This document shows, piece by piece, positions 45,071 through 57,190 of a DNA stretch of 64,000 bases. Below the pieces are notes generated by a model, which saw only the letters and a list, made by a program, of their open reading frames with translations, did no database searches and was not told the DNA's origin. Within the stretch, counting starts at the first letter, position 1, and every line of letters starts with the position of its first letter. The stretch lies in the NCBI GenBank assembly GCA_016648135.1, contig JADDOH010002117.1:124001-188000 (forward strand), given 5' to 3'. Both the position numbers and the translations under genes were made by a program. Source of the stretch: Agrypnia vestita (Eukaryota; Arthropoda; Insecta; Trichoptera; Phryganeidae).

Positions 45071-45891
45071 TGTTCCAATTGAAGAAAGTAAAATTATTAT
45101 AAATGTATTGTTAAATTCTTCAAATATTTGTAAAGATTAATCTCTTGATTTGAATAGACTTTTTAACGTTGTTTTAAATCAAAATTATTTTCAATTTGAT
45201 AATATTTTTAAACAAAAAGAGTATTTAGCAATGGGTTCTTGTATAAATTCTTTAGTGGCTGATACATTTTTAAATAATTTAGAGAAAAGAATTTTAATAG
45301 TTCTGCTTTATTATTAAAATATGTATTTTTTGGAAAAGATATGTTAATGACATGTTAATGAAGTATATGGACTGTATACGTACTGAAAGACAACTAAAAA
45401 ATTTTCTTAATTTCTTAAATAGACTACATAAAAGGATTCAATTTACCACAGAAATAAAAAATTCTAGCATAAATTTTTTGGATTTGAATATTTCAATTGT
45501 TAATAATAAAATTGATTTTAACATTTCGTAAAGATAAATATACAAATATAGTTATACACAATTCTTCTAACCATCCATATTCTCAAAAATTTAGAACTTT
45601 TCACTCAATGTTAAATAGATTAAATTAATATTCCATTATCTGTTGATAAATTTAATATTGAATTAAAAATTATTAAACAGATCGCGTTTAATAATGGTTA
45701 TGATAAAAAATTAATTGATATTATGTTAAATAAAAAGTAAAAGAATTTTTTTTAAATCTTTTGTTTACCCTTCAATTTTTGATTCTGATAAACATTGGAG
45801 GAAAATTATATTTATAAATAATGAAATTTCTAATTCAATGGTTAAAAATATCTCACATGTTGTTCAACCAACTTTTTATACTAATAATAAA

Positions 45892-46078
45892 TTATTTATT
45901 TTTATTTATTTATTTATTTAAAAAATCCTTGTTTACAAATAAAGATACTTAATACTAATTTAACAATAAATTATAATATATTTTACTAACTTATTTAACA
46001 ATAAATAAAAAAATAACAATAAAAAAAATTATAAAAATACATATTAAATAATAAAGATAAGGATAATTAAAAAAAAAT
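45892..46078 (-). repeat. Retroposon 3' tail inserted in the Penelope-like element
   Basis: TTTA repeats followed by AAAATCCTTGTTTACAAATA and AAGATACTTAATACTAATTT, the same as 35883-35970. It separates the RT-linker from the GIY-YIG domain, so it is younger than the Penelope-like copy. Confidence 0.65.
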
Positions 46079-46483
46079 CGGGTGTTTTTAAAATGATATG
46101 TAATTATTGTGATTATTTTTATATAGGAAAAACGTGTAGAAATTTTGAAGTTAGAATTAAATAACATTTAAGGTGTTTAAATAGTAATAATTATTCCGAA
46201 TTTTCTAACCATTTTTTGCCTATGGATCATTCTTTTGATATTAATAAGGGTTTACAAATTTTACATCCAAATAATACAGAATCACAGTTTGATAAATGAG
46301 AAATTTTGTTAAAAAGAAAGAGTGTTAATAGTAAATTGAATGTTATAAATAATCAAGTCCTTTTTGCAAATAGTTGTCTTTTAAATTTATTTTCATGTTA
46401 AGTAGGTACTTTATATTATCATTTTTCATATATAACTTTTTCATATTTTGATCTATACTTCGATTTTTAAATTTTATTTTTGT

Positions 46484-46525
46484 TATCCTGACGAAGAAGC
46501 CATTGGCTTCGAAACATGTTGAATT
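46484..46525 (+). ncRNA. Hammerhead ribozyme-like motif of the Penelope-like element
   Basis: About 80 bases downstream of the GIY-YIG stop codon. Core CTGACGA is perfect, stem II GAAGCC/GGCTTC after one extra A, GAAA, palindromic CATG stem III, TT, GAATT. Stem I is weak (TATC/GAAT, two of four pairs). The flank GTGGTGTTTACAAAG follows. Hammerheads in this position are known for Penelope-like elements. Confidence 0.65.
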
Positions 46526-46599
46526 TTTTTCAATAAAAAAGTGGTGTTTACAAAGTTTTTTAATATAAATTATAATTATGCCACCACAAAATAATTTTC

Positions 46600-49214
46600 C
46601 TGTATTTGAAGAAGAAGGAAATATATTTTCTTTTTGGAAAAGTTAGATTACATCAGCAGTGCAGTTGACATAACATAGGTGACGAGGTGCTCAAAAGAAT
46701 TTACGCATGGTCCTTAAAATATTATGTCACTTGGAACAACACTATCGAAGAACCGAGAACGACCAATAATACTCTACGGTGATCTACAATCTTCGGAAAC
46801 GTCTGGAAATGCCTGGTATGACCAAAAAGCAACGAAAACCTTATCATTAACATTATAAAAATCCACAAGGTTCAATAATCCAGTTTTTGGATATATTTAG
46901 CGCGGATATAGACCGCCGCGGGGGAGTTGTCGTGTTTGACAGGACTATTCAGCGTGAAGTGCTCGCGAACCGCGAGATGACGCCCAGTGTGGCTAGTCGT
47001 GGATTGCGAAGCAATAAATAAAGCGAATAATCGAATGAGGTACCTAATGGCGAAATAAATAATACCTGTGAGAAGCGAGAAGGGAATATTCTAGCAAGTG
47101 ATAAAAATGTGTTACCCAGCAATAATAGAGTTTTCATTTACGGGTGATATTTTGAGAAGTGTTATTAAAATAAAAGCGTAAAGTTGAATTTCCAGTGTTT
47201 TCATTCACCCGCAGCCAAGACACGTGACAATATGTATCAGTAAAATAATTTATACAACACATAATTGTATTAATATACAATCACAATATTACAAATAAAT
47301 ACAGATAATATAGATGTGATTGATTATATTTTGTAATTTACCTCTGTATTTTTTCACCTTTATTTTAAATTAGTATTCTGTTTGAAATATTTGTTACTAA
47401 TTTACTATCTACATTATGTTCAAGAGTATTTCTCTGTAAATTATATATTTTTTTCTTTTTTATTTCAAGGACAATCTTAGCGTTTAAATTCAGTTGAATA
47501 CTTATACCGAATGGGATTTTGGTTGATTATACAGGCGTTGCTTATTTAACATTTCATAGATAGAATAAATTTAAAAATACTGGTGGGGTGGTTGTTTAAA
47601 TATACAGAAATTAATTTTCTACCCGCACAATTATTCGCTTTCTATAAATGCAATTAATCGCAGGGGTCGACTGTTCAGGGAATGAAGAACTCCACAATAG
47701 TGTCACTGCGGACCAATCACAGGAGGTAATGCCGAGGGAAACAAGGGATGAATTCAGCGGCAAAATGAATGCATCCGGCATGAGGTTTTTTTTACAACCT
47801 TTTAATATTGTAGGAGAATTCAATAAAAAAAAATTATGATAATTTATGACTGTAATTCGGTCTTGAGGTAAAATACAACTTGCCAGGCGATCGATGTGCG
47901 GGGGGATTAAATCGTCGCTTCGGGAGACCGTATTTCGTATTATAAACGCTTAGTTATTTTAACCTTTGAGCGGGCGCGCGTCATTAATTTTAGAGAGACA
48001 TAATTGATTGTTTACTTTTAAAACATTTTTGGGAATATATAATATCAACGGCGCCACAAAGCAATTCTATTCTTAAAACAATGTTTATCATGTAATTTGG
48101 CTATATCAGTATATAAATTAGTTATTGGCTTGTTTATTCTGTTTGATGACCTTGTGAAGAGAAGATCGTCTGGCATAAAGTTCACCATTTGCTCTCTTCT
48201 ATATACTTAATTTTTAATTTTATTGTTTACTCCTTTAATGTTTATGACAAATAAATTGTTTAAATGAAAATAATAAATTGTTTCAGAAAATATGCTAATC
48301 TTTTCGTTTATTTTTTTCTTTAAAGACCATTTTGATATTTGTAAATATAACTACAATATTAAGTCAAGGGAATTAAAAAATTTTTTGCAATATAATTAAT
48401 TTCGTATATTAAGTAACCATATAAATTGAAAAACAATAAAATATAAAATAAATAGTTCACGTGAAGCTTGACGTAAAAATTACCACACTCGTCTACTCAA
48501 TGTAGAATATGCATTTATAATACATAATATATAATATGTTATTTAAATAATATTACGGTAGCAGTGTTATAATTGATTATATAATAATATATATAAATAT
48601 GAAAACGTTGTAACGTGACATAAATATTTATTTTAGAGGTATAGAACTTTATAATGAAACAAAGCAAAAATAAATCGTGGTAATGGCCATAACGCCATAA
48701 AATTGGCATTATAAGAATAATTATTCCATGAGTGTTTTAATTGTGCGTATTTTTTAAAGGTTTAGTTCTCGAATTGGCAAAACTTTATCCAGCGACAGCC
48801 AATTTGACAGCCGATAGCTGATTTATGCTCACTATGGTTTGCCATTTTACCATTCATAAACTTACGCCAGAACAATTTTTCAAGCAAATTTTCCAAATTT
48901 ATTTTGAAATTAATGATATTTAAACATTAATGGCATAAAATAATCTTTCCAATAAAACCAAAACCATGGCTATTATCACATTGTTAGTTATTTTATTTTA
49001 TTACTCCCTTTCTTGTAACTCATAAGGTCTGCGGTTTGCTATCTGCCGGAAAAACTTTATCTTTTTCCCGTGATCCAATCGAGCTAAAACTTTGTATGCA
49101 GACTCGTGGCGATGATAAAAATGATCTAACAAATTTTCGTTAAATTTTTTTAAATAATTATAATAAAATTTTGGATTATTTGAAATTTTAATGTTTTTTT
49201 CAAATTGGAATCAA
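46600..49214. other. Non-coding, unassigned
   Basis: A GC-richer part (46890-47020, 47880-47990) is present but no protein-like reading was recognised. Frames of 60-70 codons on both strands near 47620-47840 have no similarity I can name. Confidence 0.4.
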
Positions 49215-49221
49215 TACGATT

Positions 49222-49268
49222 GATTGATAACCCCGACGCGTGCAGTAGGCACGAAACATGATTCAATG
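49222..49268 (+). ncRNA. Hammerhead-like relic
   Basis: CCGACGC core (two changes), stem II GTGC/GCAC, GAAA, palindromic CATG, AT, TCAAT. Stem I would need a bulge. Low confidence. Confidence 0.3.
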
Positions 49269-49432
49269 AGAAAGGGAGTATAATAGAAACTTGCTTTTTA
49301 TGGGTTAGTTTTTTTTAAGTTTTATACTTCCATTTTGATTTTCTCACTAAGGGATTTCTATCTAATTGTTTTCAATTCTTGGTTCACAGAACCTAACACC
49401 TTGCTGGTTATAAAAACTCTTTTCTTTAAATA

Positions 49433-50396
49433 TCTATATAAATAAAAATGCAAATGTTCGTTTGTACAAAATCGCTAATCTCTGAAAGTTCTTCAACGAT
49501 TGCTTTGAAAATTTGGCACAATGTTGCAATCGAATACGAGGATGTTTTTGTTTACTAATTTTTTTTATATACCTACTATTAATTTATTTAAATTAAAATG
49601 TAAATGTTTGATTGTCCAAAATCTTTAATCTCCTAAAGTTATTCAACTTTTGTTTTGAATTTTTGACACAACGTTCCATTTGACTCAAATTTTGCGTACT
49701 TATGCTTTAGAACCCGGCGAGTTACATAGGCGAAATTTCCCCCTCTTCTTTTATCCCTTCCCCATATCCTGATGTATTTTCAATGCAAATATGTACCATT
49801 CAACCGCTCGGGCTCAAAATTTGGAAAATTATTTAATAGATCCCGACGGGTAACTTGAGCGACATTTTTCCTCTCCCCTTATACTCCTTCCCACCCACTT
49901 AATGTATTTTCAATGCAAATCTGTACCGTTCTACCGATCAGACTTAAAATTTGGAAACTTATTATTTAGGACCCGGCGGGTAACGAAGCGGATATTTTCC
50001 CCCTCCCTTTTTAACCCTTCCCCTCCCCATGATATATTATCAACGCAAATCTGTACCGTTCGACCGATCGGACTCAAAATTTTTAAACTCATTCCAATGG
50101 ACCAGTCAGGTAATATAGGCAACATTTCCCCTTCTTCTCTAACCCATCCACTCCCCCAGATATATTTTCTGTACAAATCTACACCGCTTCACCGATTCAC
50201 CAAATTTTGCATACATATTCCCGACGGAAAAAATAGGCCATTTGTCTTCCCTAGACATCTTATCTATCCCAGCGTTGATTAAATAAAAACATTGTTTTAA
50301 TAGAGGCTTTGCAAAACAAAGGAAACTTTGTTTCCCCCCATAAATTTATTTTCAATTTAATTCTTAACCCGTGCAACGCCGGGTACGACCAGCTAG
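49433..50396 (+). mobile_element. Non-autonomous Helitron
   Basis: Starts TCTATATAAATAAAAATGCA and ends with a hairpin CCCG-TGCAACGC-CGGG, nine bases, then CTAG. It lies between A (49432) and T (50397), the Helitron A^T target, with 5'-TC and 3'-CTRR ends. The interior contains four copies of a 130-bp unit (CAATGCAAATMTGTACC-type box at 49781, 49911, 50041 and 50171). No Rep/helicase gene, so it depends on another copy for rolling-circle transposition. Confidence 0.9.
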
Positions 50397-50889
50397 TTGA
50401 ATAATACAGTCGTTTATCTCTATTACTTGAAAAAAAAGTTGGTACTTAGTGCATTGTTAAATATTATAATTTAGATTCACTTACCCAAACAAAATAAATA
50501 TTATTAAACACGTGTTCTCATACATACATCAATTTAATTTATTCCCTTACTCCGGATAATATTTCGTGTGTATATTATTCTGGTCTCATAATGCTAAAAT
50601 ATTTGCACATATTAACACTGTTTAGTTAACTGAACCAGCAGAATTGATATATTGTTCACTGAATTCAGTTTGTTATCATTTCGCTTTACCTTCAAAAAAG
50701 GTTTATTTATCTTTATATTTATAACTTACGTCACATAAGAGAAAACTATTTTAGATTTTCTATTACTGGTCACACGATAATATTTATTTAATCAAGTGCT
50801 GGAATTATCAATATTTATTAAAGAACTTTCAAACCTTATCATTTCGACAAAATGTGTGTGTTAGTTAATTACCACTAAAAAATACTTTT
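50397..50889. other. AT-rich spacer, nothing recognised
   Basis: Non-coding. Confidence 0.4.
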
Positions 50890-50935
50890 ATGTCTACCGG
50901 TTTCAAGAATTAACCCGTCTCTTCACCAGGACAAC
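50890..50935 (-). ncRNA. Hammerhead-like motif, mutated core
   Basis: Minus strand: stem I TTGTC/GACAT (four pairs), core CTGGTGA (two changes), stem II decayed, GAAA, palindromic CCGG, TA. The same subtype as 22790-22827 by its CCGGTAGAC sequence. Confidence 0.45.
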
Positions 50936-51100
50936 CACTAATAATAATAATGTCGTTTTGTCTGTCTATCTGTCCATAACCTTCTGTAACGTCCGTAATT
51001 TCGTTCAAATAGAGCGCGAAGTTCAGGCGCACAAATGCCAGTGCGGTACCCCGGCGACATTGGTACCACCGCCTCTCCGTGGACCGTTAAAAATATACTA
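50936..51100. repeat. Dispersed CTGTCTGT repeat
   Basis: AATGTCGTTTTGTCTGTCTA followed by CTGTAACGTCCGTAATTTCG, related to 31065-31110 (opposite strand), 5315, 19765 and 59700. Confidence 0.55.
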
Positions 51101-51417
51101 AATATAAAAGGGCTTAGCAAAGATGCGAACCATTTCATGTTCCATGATTTTTCGCAGGTGTACGGCTGGTATTTAATTTACTTTGGTAAGAAAGGTAACA
51201 CGTTTCACATTACTATGCAATTGTAATACTTATGAATATTATGTACATTTTTTTTCTAACTTTGATTATCTGCCATAAACAGATGAAAATATTTCTTTGA
51301 GTGGGACCTGAGATTTTATTTAAAATTGAAATGCGAATCCGAAATAAGTATCACATCTATTTTCTTACTATATTCAAACTGAGCTAAACGCTTGTGCTAT
51401 GAACTTGCTTGTAGTTA
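51101..51417. other. Non-coding spacer
   Basis: No recognised feature. Confidence 0.4.
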
Positions 51418-51475
51418 TCCTGGAATTGGTTCGAACCACTGACAACTGAATCACTAGGTTAAATCCTTAACCATA
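51418..51475 (-). repeat. tRNA-like fragment
   Basis: Minus strand GGTTAAGGATTTAACCTAGT followed by CAGTGGTTCGAACCAATTCC contains A-box-like and B-box-like sequences (GGTTCGAACC) typical of tRNA-derived retroposons. Confidence 0.4.
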
Positions 51476-51585
51476 GATACCAACAAGCTGCTAGAGCTTG
51501 TTGGTGTAATTAAACGACTGCTCATAGGCATGTCACATAAATCATTGATAATGTCATGGGACGTGACTTTGAGAGGCAAATTAAA

Positions 51586-51660
51586 GTCCCTCTTAGCCCA
51601 GTGGGAATGACACCGGCTTCTTACACTGAGGGTTCCGGGTTCAATTCTCGGTGACGTCAT
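51586..51660 (+). repeat. tRNA-like module (SINE head?)
   Basis: TCTTAGCCCAGTGGGAATGA (A box-like) and GGTTCAATTCTCGGTGA (B box-like) with tRNA spacing. An intact D-stem or acceptor cannot be built, so it is probably the head of a SINE or a tRNA relic. Confidence 0.5.
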
Positions 51661-51869
51661 AATTAATCTATGTGATTTACTCAAGCTAGGGTATTTTATG
51701 ATGTGTTTCGCTTTTGCGATTGGGCCTCTTGTCATGTTGAAGCGTAAAAATTAAAAAGAATTACTAAAAATAAATTTACTTTAATTTATTCCCAGAAAAA
51801 GTCAATGAACACGAGTTAAATTGTCGTAATTATCGTTCGTAATTATATGTTAATATTATGTCTTTGATG

Positions 51870-52375
51870 ATTTAAATAGCACCGTTTTTGCGTGAAAGAC
51901 GCTTCAAGGGCGCTTTACAGATGCGACATCCCGAATAAGTATGTTTTAAGGTCTTCTTGAAAGATTCCTGATTTTCCATAAATCTCAACACTGGTAGCAG
52001 CTGATTCCACAAAGCTGGGCCCGCAATGCCGAAAGCACGTTCCGCAAACTTTGTGGCTCCAGATCTCCTTGGTACTACCAGCTTGCAGAGTGCTTCCGAT
52101 TTAGCTGACCGTAGTGTGAGCCACCTCCCAGTAATATTATCCGGGGTACAGAGGTCCATCAAATATTGTGTTGCATTTTTTGAAGACTTTTGTACACCAT
52201 CAGAGAGAGTTTGAAATTTATACGCTCCGGCAGGCGAAGCCAATGTAGCTGTTTCAGTATTGAGGATATCCGCAAGAACTTTGACGCCTTAAATATAAGC
52301 CTTTCCGCAGCATTCATCACTGACTGAAATCTATCGAGCCGAGTCCCAGCATATCGTCGTCCTGCAGTTGCTTAG
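51870..52375 (-). pseudogene. CR1/L2-like non-LTR retrotransposon C-terminus
   Basis: Minus strand: TRLDRFQSVMNAAERLIF and SSILKQLHWLRLPERI (52240-52360), frameshift, then an open part of 123 codons (51872-52243) with YLMDLCTPDN, LTLRSAKSEALCKLVVPRRS, ERAFGIAGPALWNQLLP and ENQESFKKTLK. This is the classic tail (LHWLPVxxRIxFK, YLxDLC, LRSA, VPRxRT, FxxAGPxLWNxLP, SFKxxLK) of CR1/L2-type elements. A frameshift near 52235 separates the parts. Confidence 0.88.
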
Positions 52376-54515
52376 TATCTCCAGAATGTTGTATTATTGA
52401 ACTGTTCCTTAATTCGCACTGGTTAACGCTACTTCTGTCACTTAGATCACTTCTGGTGAATTCTGTTCAATGTTCACTCATACGAACTACTCGCCCGATG
52501 TCCCTTTATTCACTTTCGCTCGTATCGCCACTGGGTTCGCTCTGTTGATAGTTTCATGTTCTATAACAATCAAGAATCATCAATCACAATGGATCTGCTT
52601 TTGTGTCGCCTGTATGTCGCTGTTATCGTAACAAAGTCCACGTTTCGTGACGCATTTTAAAGATAAATTCCTTCAAAAGGCTTTTTCTACAGTGAGTACA
52701 ATGAGAGGCCTGAAGAGTATTCTACACTTACCATATTTTTTAGAACATCCAATTATTTTAGAGCATCGTGGAATATTATAAAATCTTCGAGATAGAGAAT
52801 GAGCTCATGCAGTACTGACTCTGCGTTGCGTGCGTAATATTCGAGAATTTGCGGTTTCGGATGACGTTCTCTGCTTTTTTGTCCTAACAAATGACTTTAT
52901 ATGACGTTTGTTGATAACAATTTATTAATTATAAATTAATTTAGTATTGTTATCGGTATTCTGTAGGTACAATGTCTCGCTATAGTATTGAGTTACCATG
53001 GCTAACTTACCAGTTTTCTGCAGAGGTACGCAGACAAGGTAGGATGCTCTTCTGGCCGAGTACACCATTCTAGCCCCGTCTGCTTTTTCACATTTTATCA
53101 AGCAGTCTCTTCGGTTGTTTAAACTTTTAACAGAGCTGTCAAATATTTGGTTTATCTGATTAAGTCAGGTCTTTTGCAGATGCCTCTATTTCAGCGGCCT
53201 TCAATTCCCTATTTTCTTCAATTTCAGCATAAACTGAATTCTAAGAAAGTTAATTGTAAATGTTATACAAGGGTCCCGTAACAGCTTAACATATTTATCA
53301 CAAATTAATATTTCAAATTTTACAGTGATATTTAAAGTTCGAGTTTCATATTTGCACAGTTTTTATTTTTAAAAACACTAATACGAATTTGTATAATACA
53401 TATAATATGTCAGTTTGATAGTAATTATTCTTGCCGTGGACGATGGCGCGGGTCAGAACGCAATTGATTTTTGAGGTGGGCGCATTCTTATTTTATTATG
53501 AAAAGCTATTTGTTAAATGAGACATTCTGAGCTTGAGTGCAAAGTTATTAAACGTTTAAAAGTCTACTTTTGAGTTTTAATTTAATTTTTTTTTCTCTAA
53601 GAGTCAGATATATTCATATATCAATAATGGTCATAGAAGGCAAAACTGTTTCACGAAATCTATCGTTTCTACTGTTAGAGAGAAAATCAAAATACTGAGA
53701 GAATCAAATTACACAATACGATTTCTTCGTATCCGCCTTTCTTGTATCTTATATATTCGGATTTTTTGTGGCACAAAGAATGAGATATAATAGTAAGTAA
53801 TGGTGTGAGGTTAGCATTGGGTAGCAGAGCATGTTTTACGTAAAATTTCTAAGAAAATAACGATTCACTTCTTTTATTTCCGAAAACTTACAGATACAAG
53901 AAACGTGACTAAAAGGATTAATAAAAATTCATTGGTTCTTCATCATGTAAAACAGAATATAACTTCTGATCTGAGTTTTCTGGAGTATTTTGCCATATTA
54001 ATGGAAACTTTTTGGTCGACGATTCACATCCCATTGCAGGGTCCATCATCAGCCCTGATGTGTTGTAATATGTGTTGATGATATTGTGGTTAGTATTGTC
54101 TTCAAATACCGTGTCGAAAGCAGAAAGAAAAGCCTTGACTTGGACTCTTTAATGGAATCGGCCGGAAAAGTCATAGAGACAAGGCAGAATATCCTAAATA
54201 ACTAAAAACAGAAGATGCAGAACAGCCTTGAAAACCTAAGAGTAATAGTATATCAAAACTACTATACCAGCATCTTATTTTGTGTTAATTAATAATGAAT
54301 AAATTAAAATAAAGCTATGAGTATACTATTGCTAAAAGCAATAAGTACACTGAATCAGTAATTTTTTGAAAGAACTTAATACGAAGATCTTGAAACAGAA
54401 AATACTTTTCAAGGAATGGTTTTTATTTATTTTTATTTTTTTTATTTTTAGTGAAATTTAAAATAAATTAAATTTTAATAAATATTATTATTAAGTTCTA
54501 CGGGTTAAGTATTTA
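52376..54515. other. Non-coding, unassigned
   Basis: About 2.1 kb without a recognised protein motif. Two short lysine-rich frames near 54150 may be LINE debris but cannot be assigned. Confidence 0.4.
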
Positions 54516-54518
54516 TAT

Positions 54519-54560
54519 GTGTTACAGCTGTTTCGGCTTGTAAGGCCATTATCAAACAGT
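54519..54560 (-). ncRNA. Hammerhead-like motif (core changed)
   Basis: Minus strand: TGT/ACA stem I, TTGATAA core (two changes), one extra T, GGC/GCC stem II, GAAA, the palindromic stem III CAGCTG and TA at the predicted cleavage site. A distinct subtype with a longer stem III. Confidence 0.45.
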
Positions 54561-55866
54561 CCGTAAAAAAAAATCTAGGAATGGTGTTTATTTAATAATT
54601 TTTACTGAAAAAAATTGCTAGGATTTACAAGAAAAAACCTATATTCAAATCAATGAAGATATTGAAAGAGACCTCTATTAATATAATGAAATCAATGAAA
54701 TTTTTGATGAATTCGTAAAGTTGAAGATTTTTAAATAAAATGCTAAACAGAGGAGGAAAAATTGAGCAAATTTGAGGTTACAATTATGTAAGTTATGTAT
54801 ATCTCGGTGGGTATTAAAAACAAATTATTGTATGTATATACGTAATATAAGAAAACAATCATTCACATTTAATATCTACGTAGTACGTGTTTTGTAGCAT
54901 AAATATAAATGTGCCTTTTAATAAATAATAATATATGTGATAAAAAAACATGCTAAAAAATTATTTAGAACAAATATTTGATGTGGGGAAACCATGTTTA
55001 AATACTCCATTTAAATTTAAATTATATGTATGTATCAAATCCATATTTCATTTTTTACTAAACAATGCATGATTTGCATTTGAATAATCATTGTTGTTGG
55101 CGTTTATACTTTGTAAAAATTGAACATGATATAAAAATTGAGCATATCAATAATGAAATTGTCCACTTAATAAAAAATTTACATCGAAAATACTTTAGGA
55201 AACAATTTTAATTAAATAATTTAAAGAAAAACCCGTTGTTTAAATTAATAAATAATTTAAAACCTTTAATTAAATTAAGTCGATTGTCTTGTACCGAAAA
55301 AACAGAGGTATTTGGCACCTGATAATGTACGAGAAAAGTATAAAATGATAGTTATGTTTTAAAAAATAAGACTATTTATATAAGTATAAACATTTTTTTG
55401 TCAAATATGCAAAATGACGGTTTTTGAGATTTTCAATTTAAACAATTATAGTATAAAGATGATGAATAAAAAAATATTGAACTTTATGTCATTTCACAAA
55501 TTAATAACACCCATTTTGATACACGATTTGTTGTCAGACAGTAAAGCTTATTGCATACCTACCTACCACTCAAAAAAGTTAATATTTATTCGAATCATCC
55601 CTAATAATAATAAAGTTTCTTAGGAATTTGTGGAAAGAATTAAGAGTAGAAACACTGCCTACCTCGCGCTTGAAAACCATGAAAATAGTTATCCAGACAC
55701 ACAAAATTCCTAATCTACTACGTGACCGTGAAGCAAATAGTACTATATGGTTGAGAAATCTTGGGCCTTATTCCTGGTTTCGCGCTCGCGATTATCCTAA
55801 AGTGAGCAGTTTTTCATTTATTATTCATGTAGCAACAAAATGCACCACTAACTTTTTAAATTAAAA
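54561..55866. other. AT-rich stretch, nothing recognised
   Basis: Non-coding; 60-80-codon frames near 55414-55864 lack similarity. Confidence 0.4.
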
Positions 55867-56368
55867 CTAGCTGTGCCCGCGCGGCTTCGCACGCGTAGAT
55901 TTATAGTACACTGTTTGGATCGTCATAGAACTTTCGCAAACCTTCTAGAACATTCTCCTTCCAGAACTTTCAAGAAATTTATCGAATGTACCTTCTAGAC
56001 ACACCGACACATTCCGCCACTAAGCTTAGAACATTATAGAACTTTCGGGAATTTTCTACAACCTTGTCCTTCCAGAACTTTCTAGAGCAGGTTTTTCCGG
56101 AACCTTCTAGACTCACAGACACAGTCGGCGCGCCTATCTTGAAACAATCTGAAGCATTTTCGGCCTTCCCACAACAAAACAATGCGCTAGAAAGCACATT
56201 TTCAACTCCCACTCCCACCCACGCACAGCCACCCCCACCAAACTCTCATATTTTCGATGTGACACCATAGGCTATCCACCACCATAACCGCCGGTGGGTG
56301 GTTGTGGCTGGTTGTGGAGAAAACTTGGCGGATAGGGAAACACGGGTTTCTTTATACATATATATTGA
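55867..56368 (-). mobile_element. Non-autonomous Helitron with heat-shock-element arrays
   Basis: Minus strand: begins TCAATATATATGTATAAAGA (from 56368) and ends CGCGTGCGAAGCCGCGCGGG, CACAG, CTAG (55870-55867). It is flanked by A on its 5' side and T on its 3' side, as Helitrons require. 502 bp and no coding gene. The interior is dominated by TTCnnGAA units (see the regulatory entry). Confidence 0.9.
55928..56112. promoter_or_regulatory. Heat-shock-element (GAAnnTTC) arrays
   Basis: Alternating GAA and TTC triplets at 5-bp spacing, the binding pattern of trimeric heat shock factor: 55943-55955 (three units, TTCTAGAACATTC), 55959-55976 (four, TTCCAGAACTTTCAAGAA), 56029-56056 (six, one imperfect), 56070-56087 (three to four) and 56095-56112 (three to four). 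Chance clustering in 190 bp is unlikely. Binding is not proven by sequence. Confidence 0.75.
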
Positions 56369-56584
56369 TTAAAAGTTTAATTCCACGATTAATAGGACGC
56401 GTTTATTGAAAGTATACTATGCCAGCGCGCACCCATACGGTACCTGCGCAGTATACTTTCAAGAGCGACAATAAAATATATTTCATGAAAGTATACGCGA
56501 TACTCGAGTATAGTTTTAACCTCATCGCGTTATATAAAGGTTCCGAAACTATACTAGGTTAGTACGCATTTAGAAAAATCAATG

Positions 56585-56985
56585 GACTATTCAAATTTCA
56601 AATTTAAATTCAAATTCAAATGTTTATTCAATGTTCAATGTTACAAATGTTTACAGTGTTTACAAAATTAAATTAAGCTTTTTTTCATTGTTTCTGAGTG
56701 TCTTAGCAGCAAGTAAACACTAAATTGATTTATTAATCTTAGACTTTTGAATGTTTGAATGAGATATTGTAAACCTGCTTTTAAATTAGTTTCACTTGAA
56801 TATAGCTATAAAAAATGGGATTTTAATATATCTTTTAGTTGTTATATAGTCTATATCACGGGCAAACTGACAAAACCTGTCTCCAATTGCACAAATTAAA
56901 TAATAATAGAAAGAATGGCGTCCAGTGCAGATAAATAATTCATAACTTCTTCAATAGATGCAAAATCACTTTGTGGTGCCATTTT
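56585..56985 (-). repeat. Retroposon 3' end nested in the TIR element
   Basis: TCAAATTTCAAATTTAAATT and CAAATTCAAATGTTTATTCA at 56590-56630 look like a minus-strand 3' tail of an AATTTGA type, followed by AT-rich 3' UTR-like sequence. No coding region. Confidence 0.45.
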
Positions 56986-57047
56986 AAAATTATTAAAATT
57001 AAAAACAAGTAACTTTGTTTTAACCACTGATTTTATTTTAACAAACA

Positions 57048-57092
57048 CTCGACATGTTTCGAGAACCAACGGTCCCTTCTTCAAGAGAATAC
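57048..57092 (-). ncRNA. Hammerhead-like motif, left arm
   Basis: Minus-strand counterpart of 57146-57190 with the same TTGAAGA core, GAAA and palindromic CATG. Confidence 0.4.
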
Positions 57093-57145
57093 AAGGTATA
57101 CTGATACTGAGAATACAAGGTATACTGATTAGTATACCTTGTATT

Positions 57146-57190
57146 CTCTTGAAGAAGGGACCGTTGGTTCCCGAAACATGTCGAGTGTTT
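57146..57190 (+). ncRNA. Hammerhead-like motif, right arm
   Basis: Stem I CTC/GAG (three pairs), core TTGAAGA (first base changed), stem II GGGACC/GGTTCCC with one bulge, GAAA, CATG, TC. One core substitution, otherwise intact. Confidence 0.5.

Larger units (their letters stand above)
44793..46402 (+). pseudogene. Penelope-like element: reverse transcriptase and GIY-YIG endonuclease
   Basis: Order of blocks: DRPFKPVVSNCNAPSSKLSA and LHTIKNSLELVDHLK (44793-44940), RT motif A SFLVSFDVVNLFPS present twice because of a 69-bp duplication, motif B YLAMGSCINSLVADTF (about 45225-45270), a shifted motif C reading RYVNDMLMKYMDC (45332-45375), LNRLHKRIQFTTEIKNSSIN (about 45420), a linker with IKQIAFNNGYDKKLIDIML, then, after an inserted retroposon tail (45892-46078), the GIY-YIG domain: GVFKMICNYCDYFYIGKTCR (46082-46145), with the EVRI.HL segment following. 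PLE reverse transcriptases with GIY-YIG nucleases prime on nicked DNA. Stops at 45138 and elsewhere, and YVDD changed to YVND, mean it is dead. A hammerhead-like motif follows at 46484. Confidence 0.9.
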
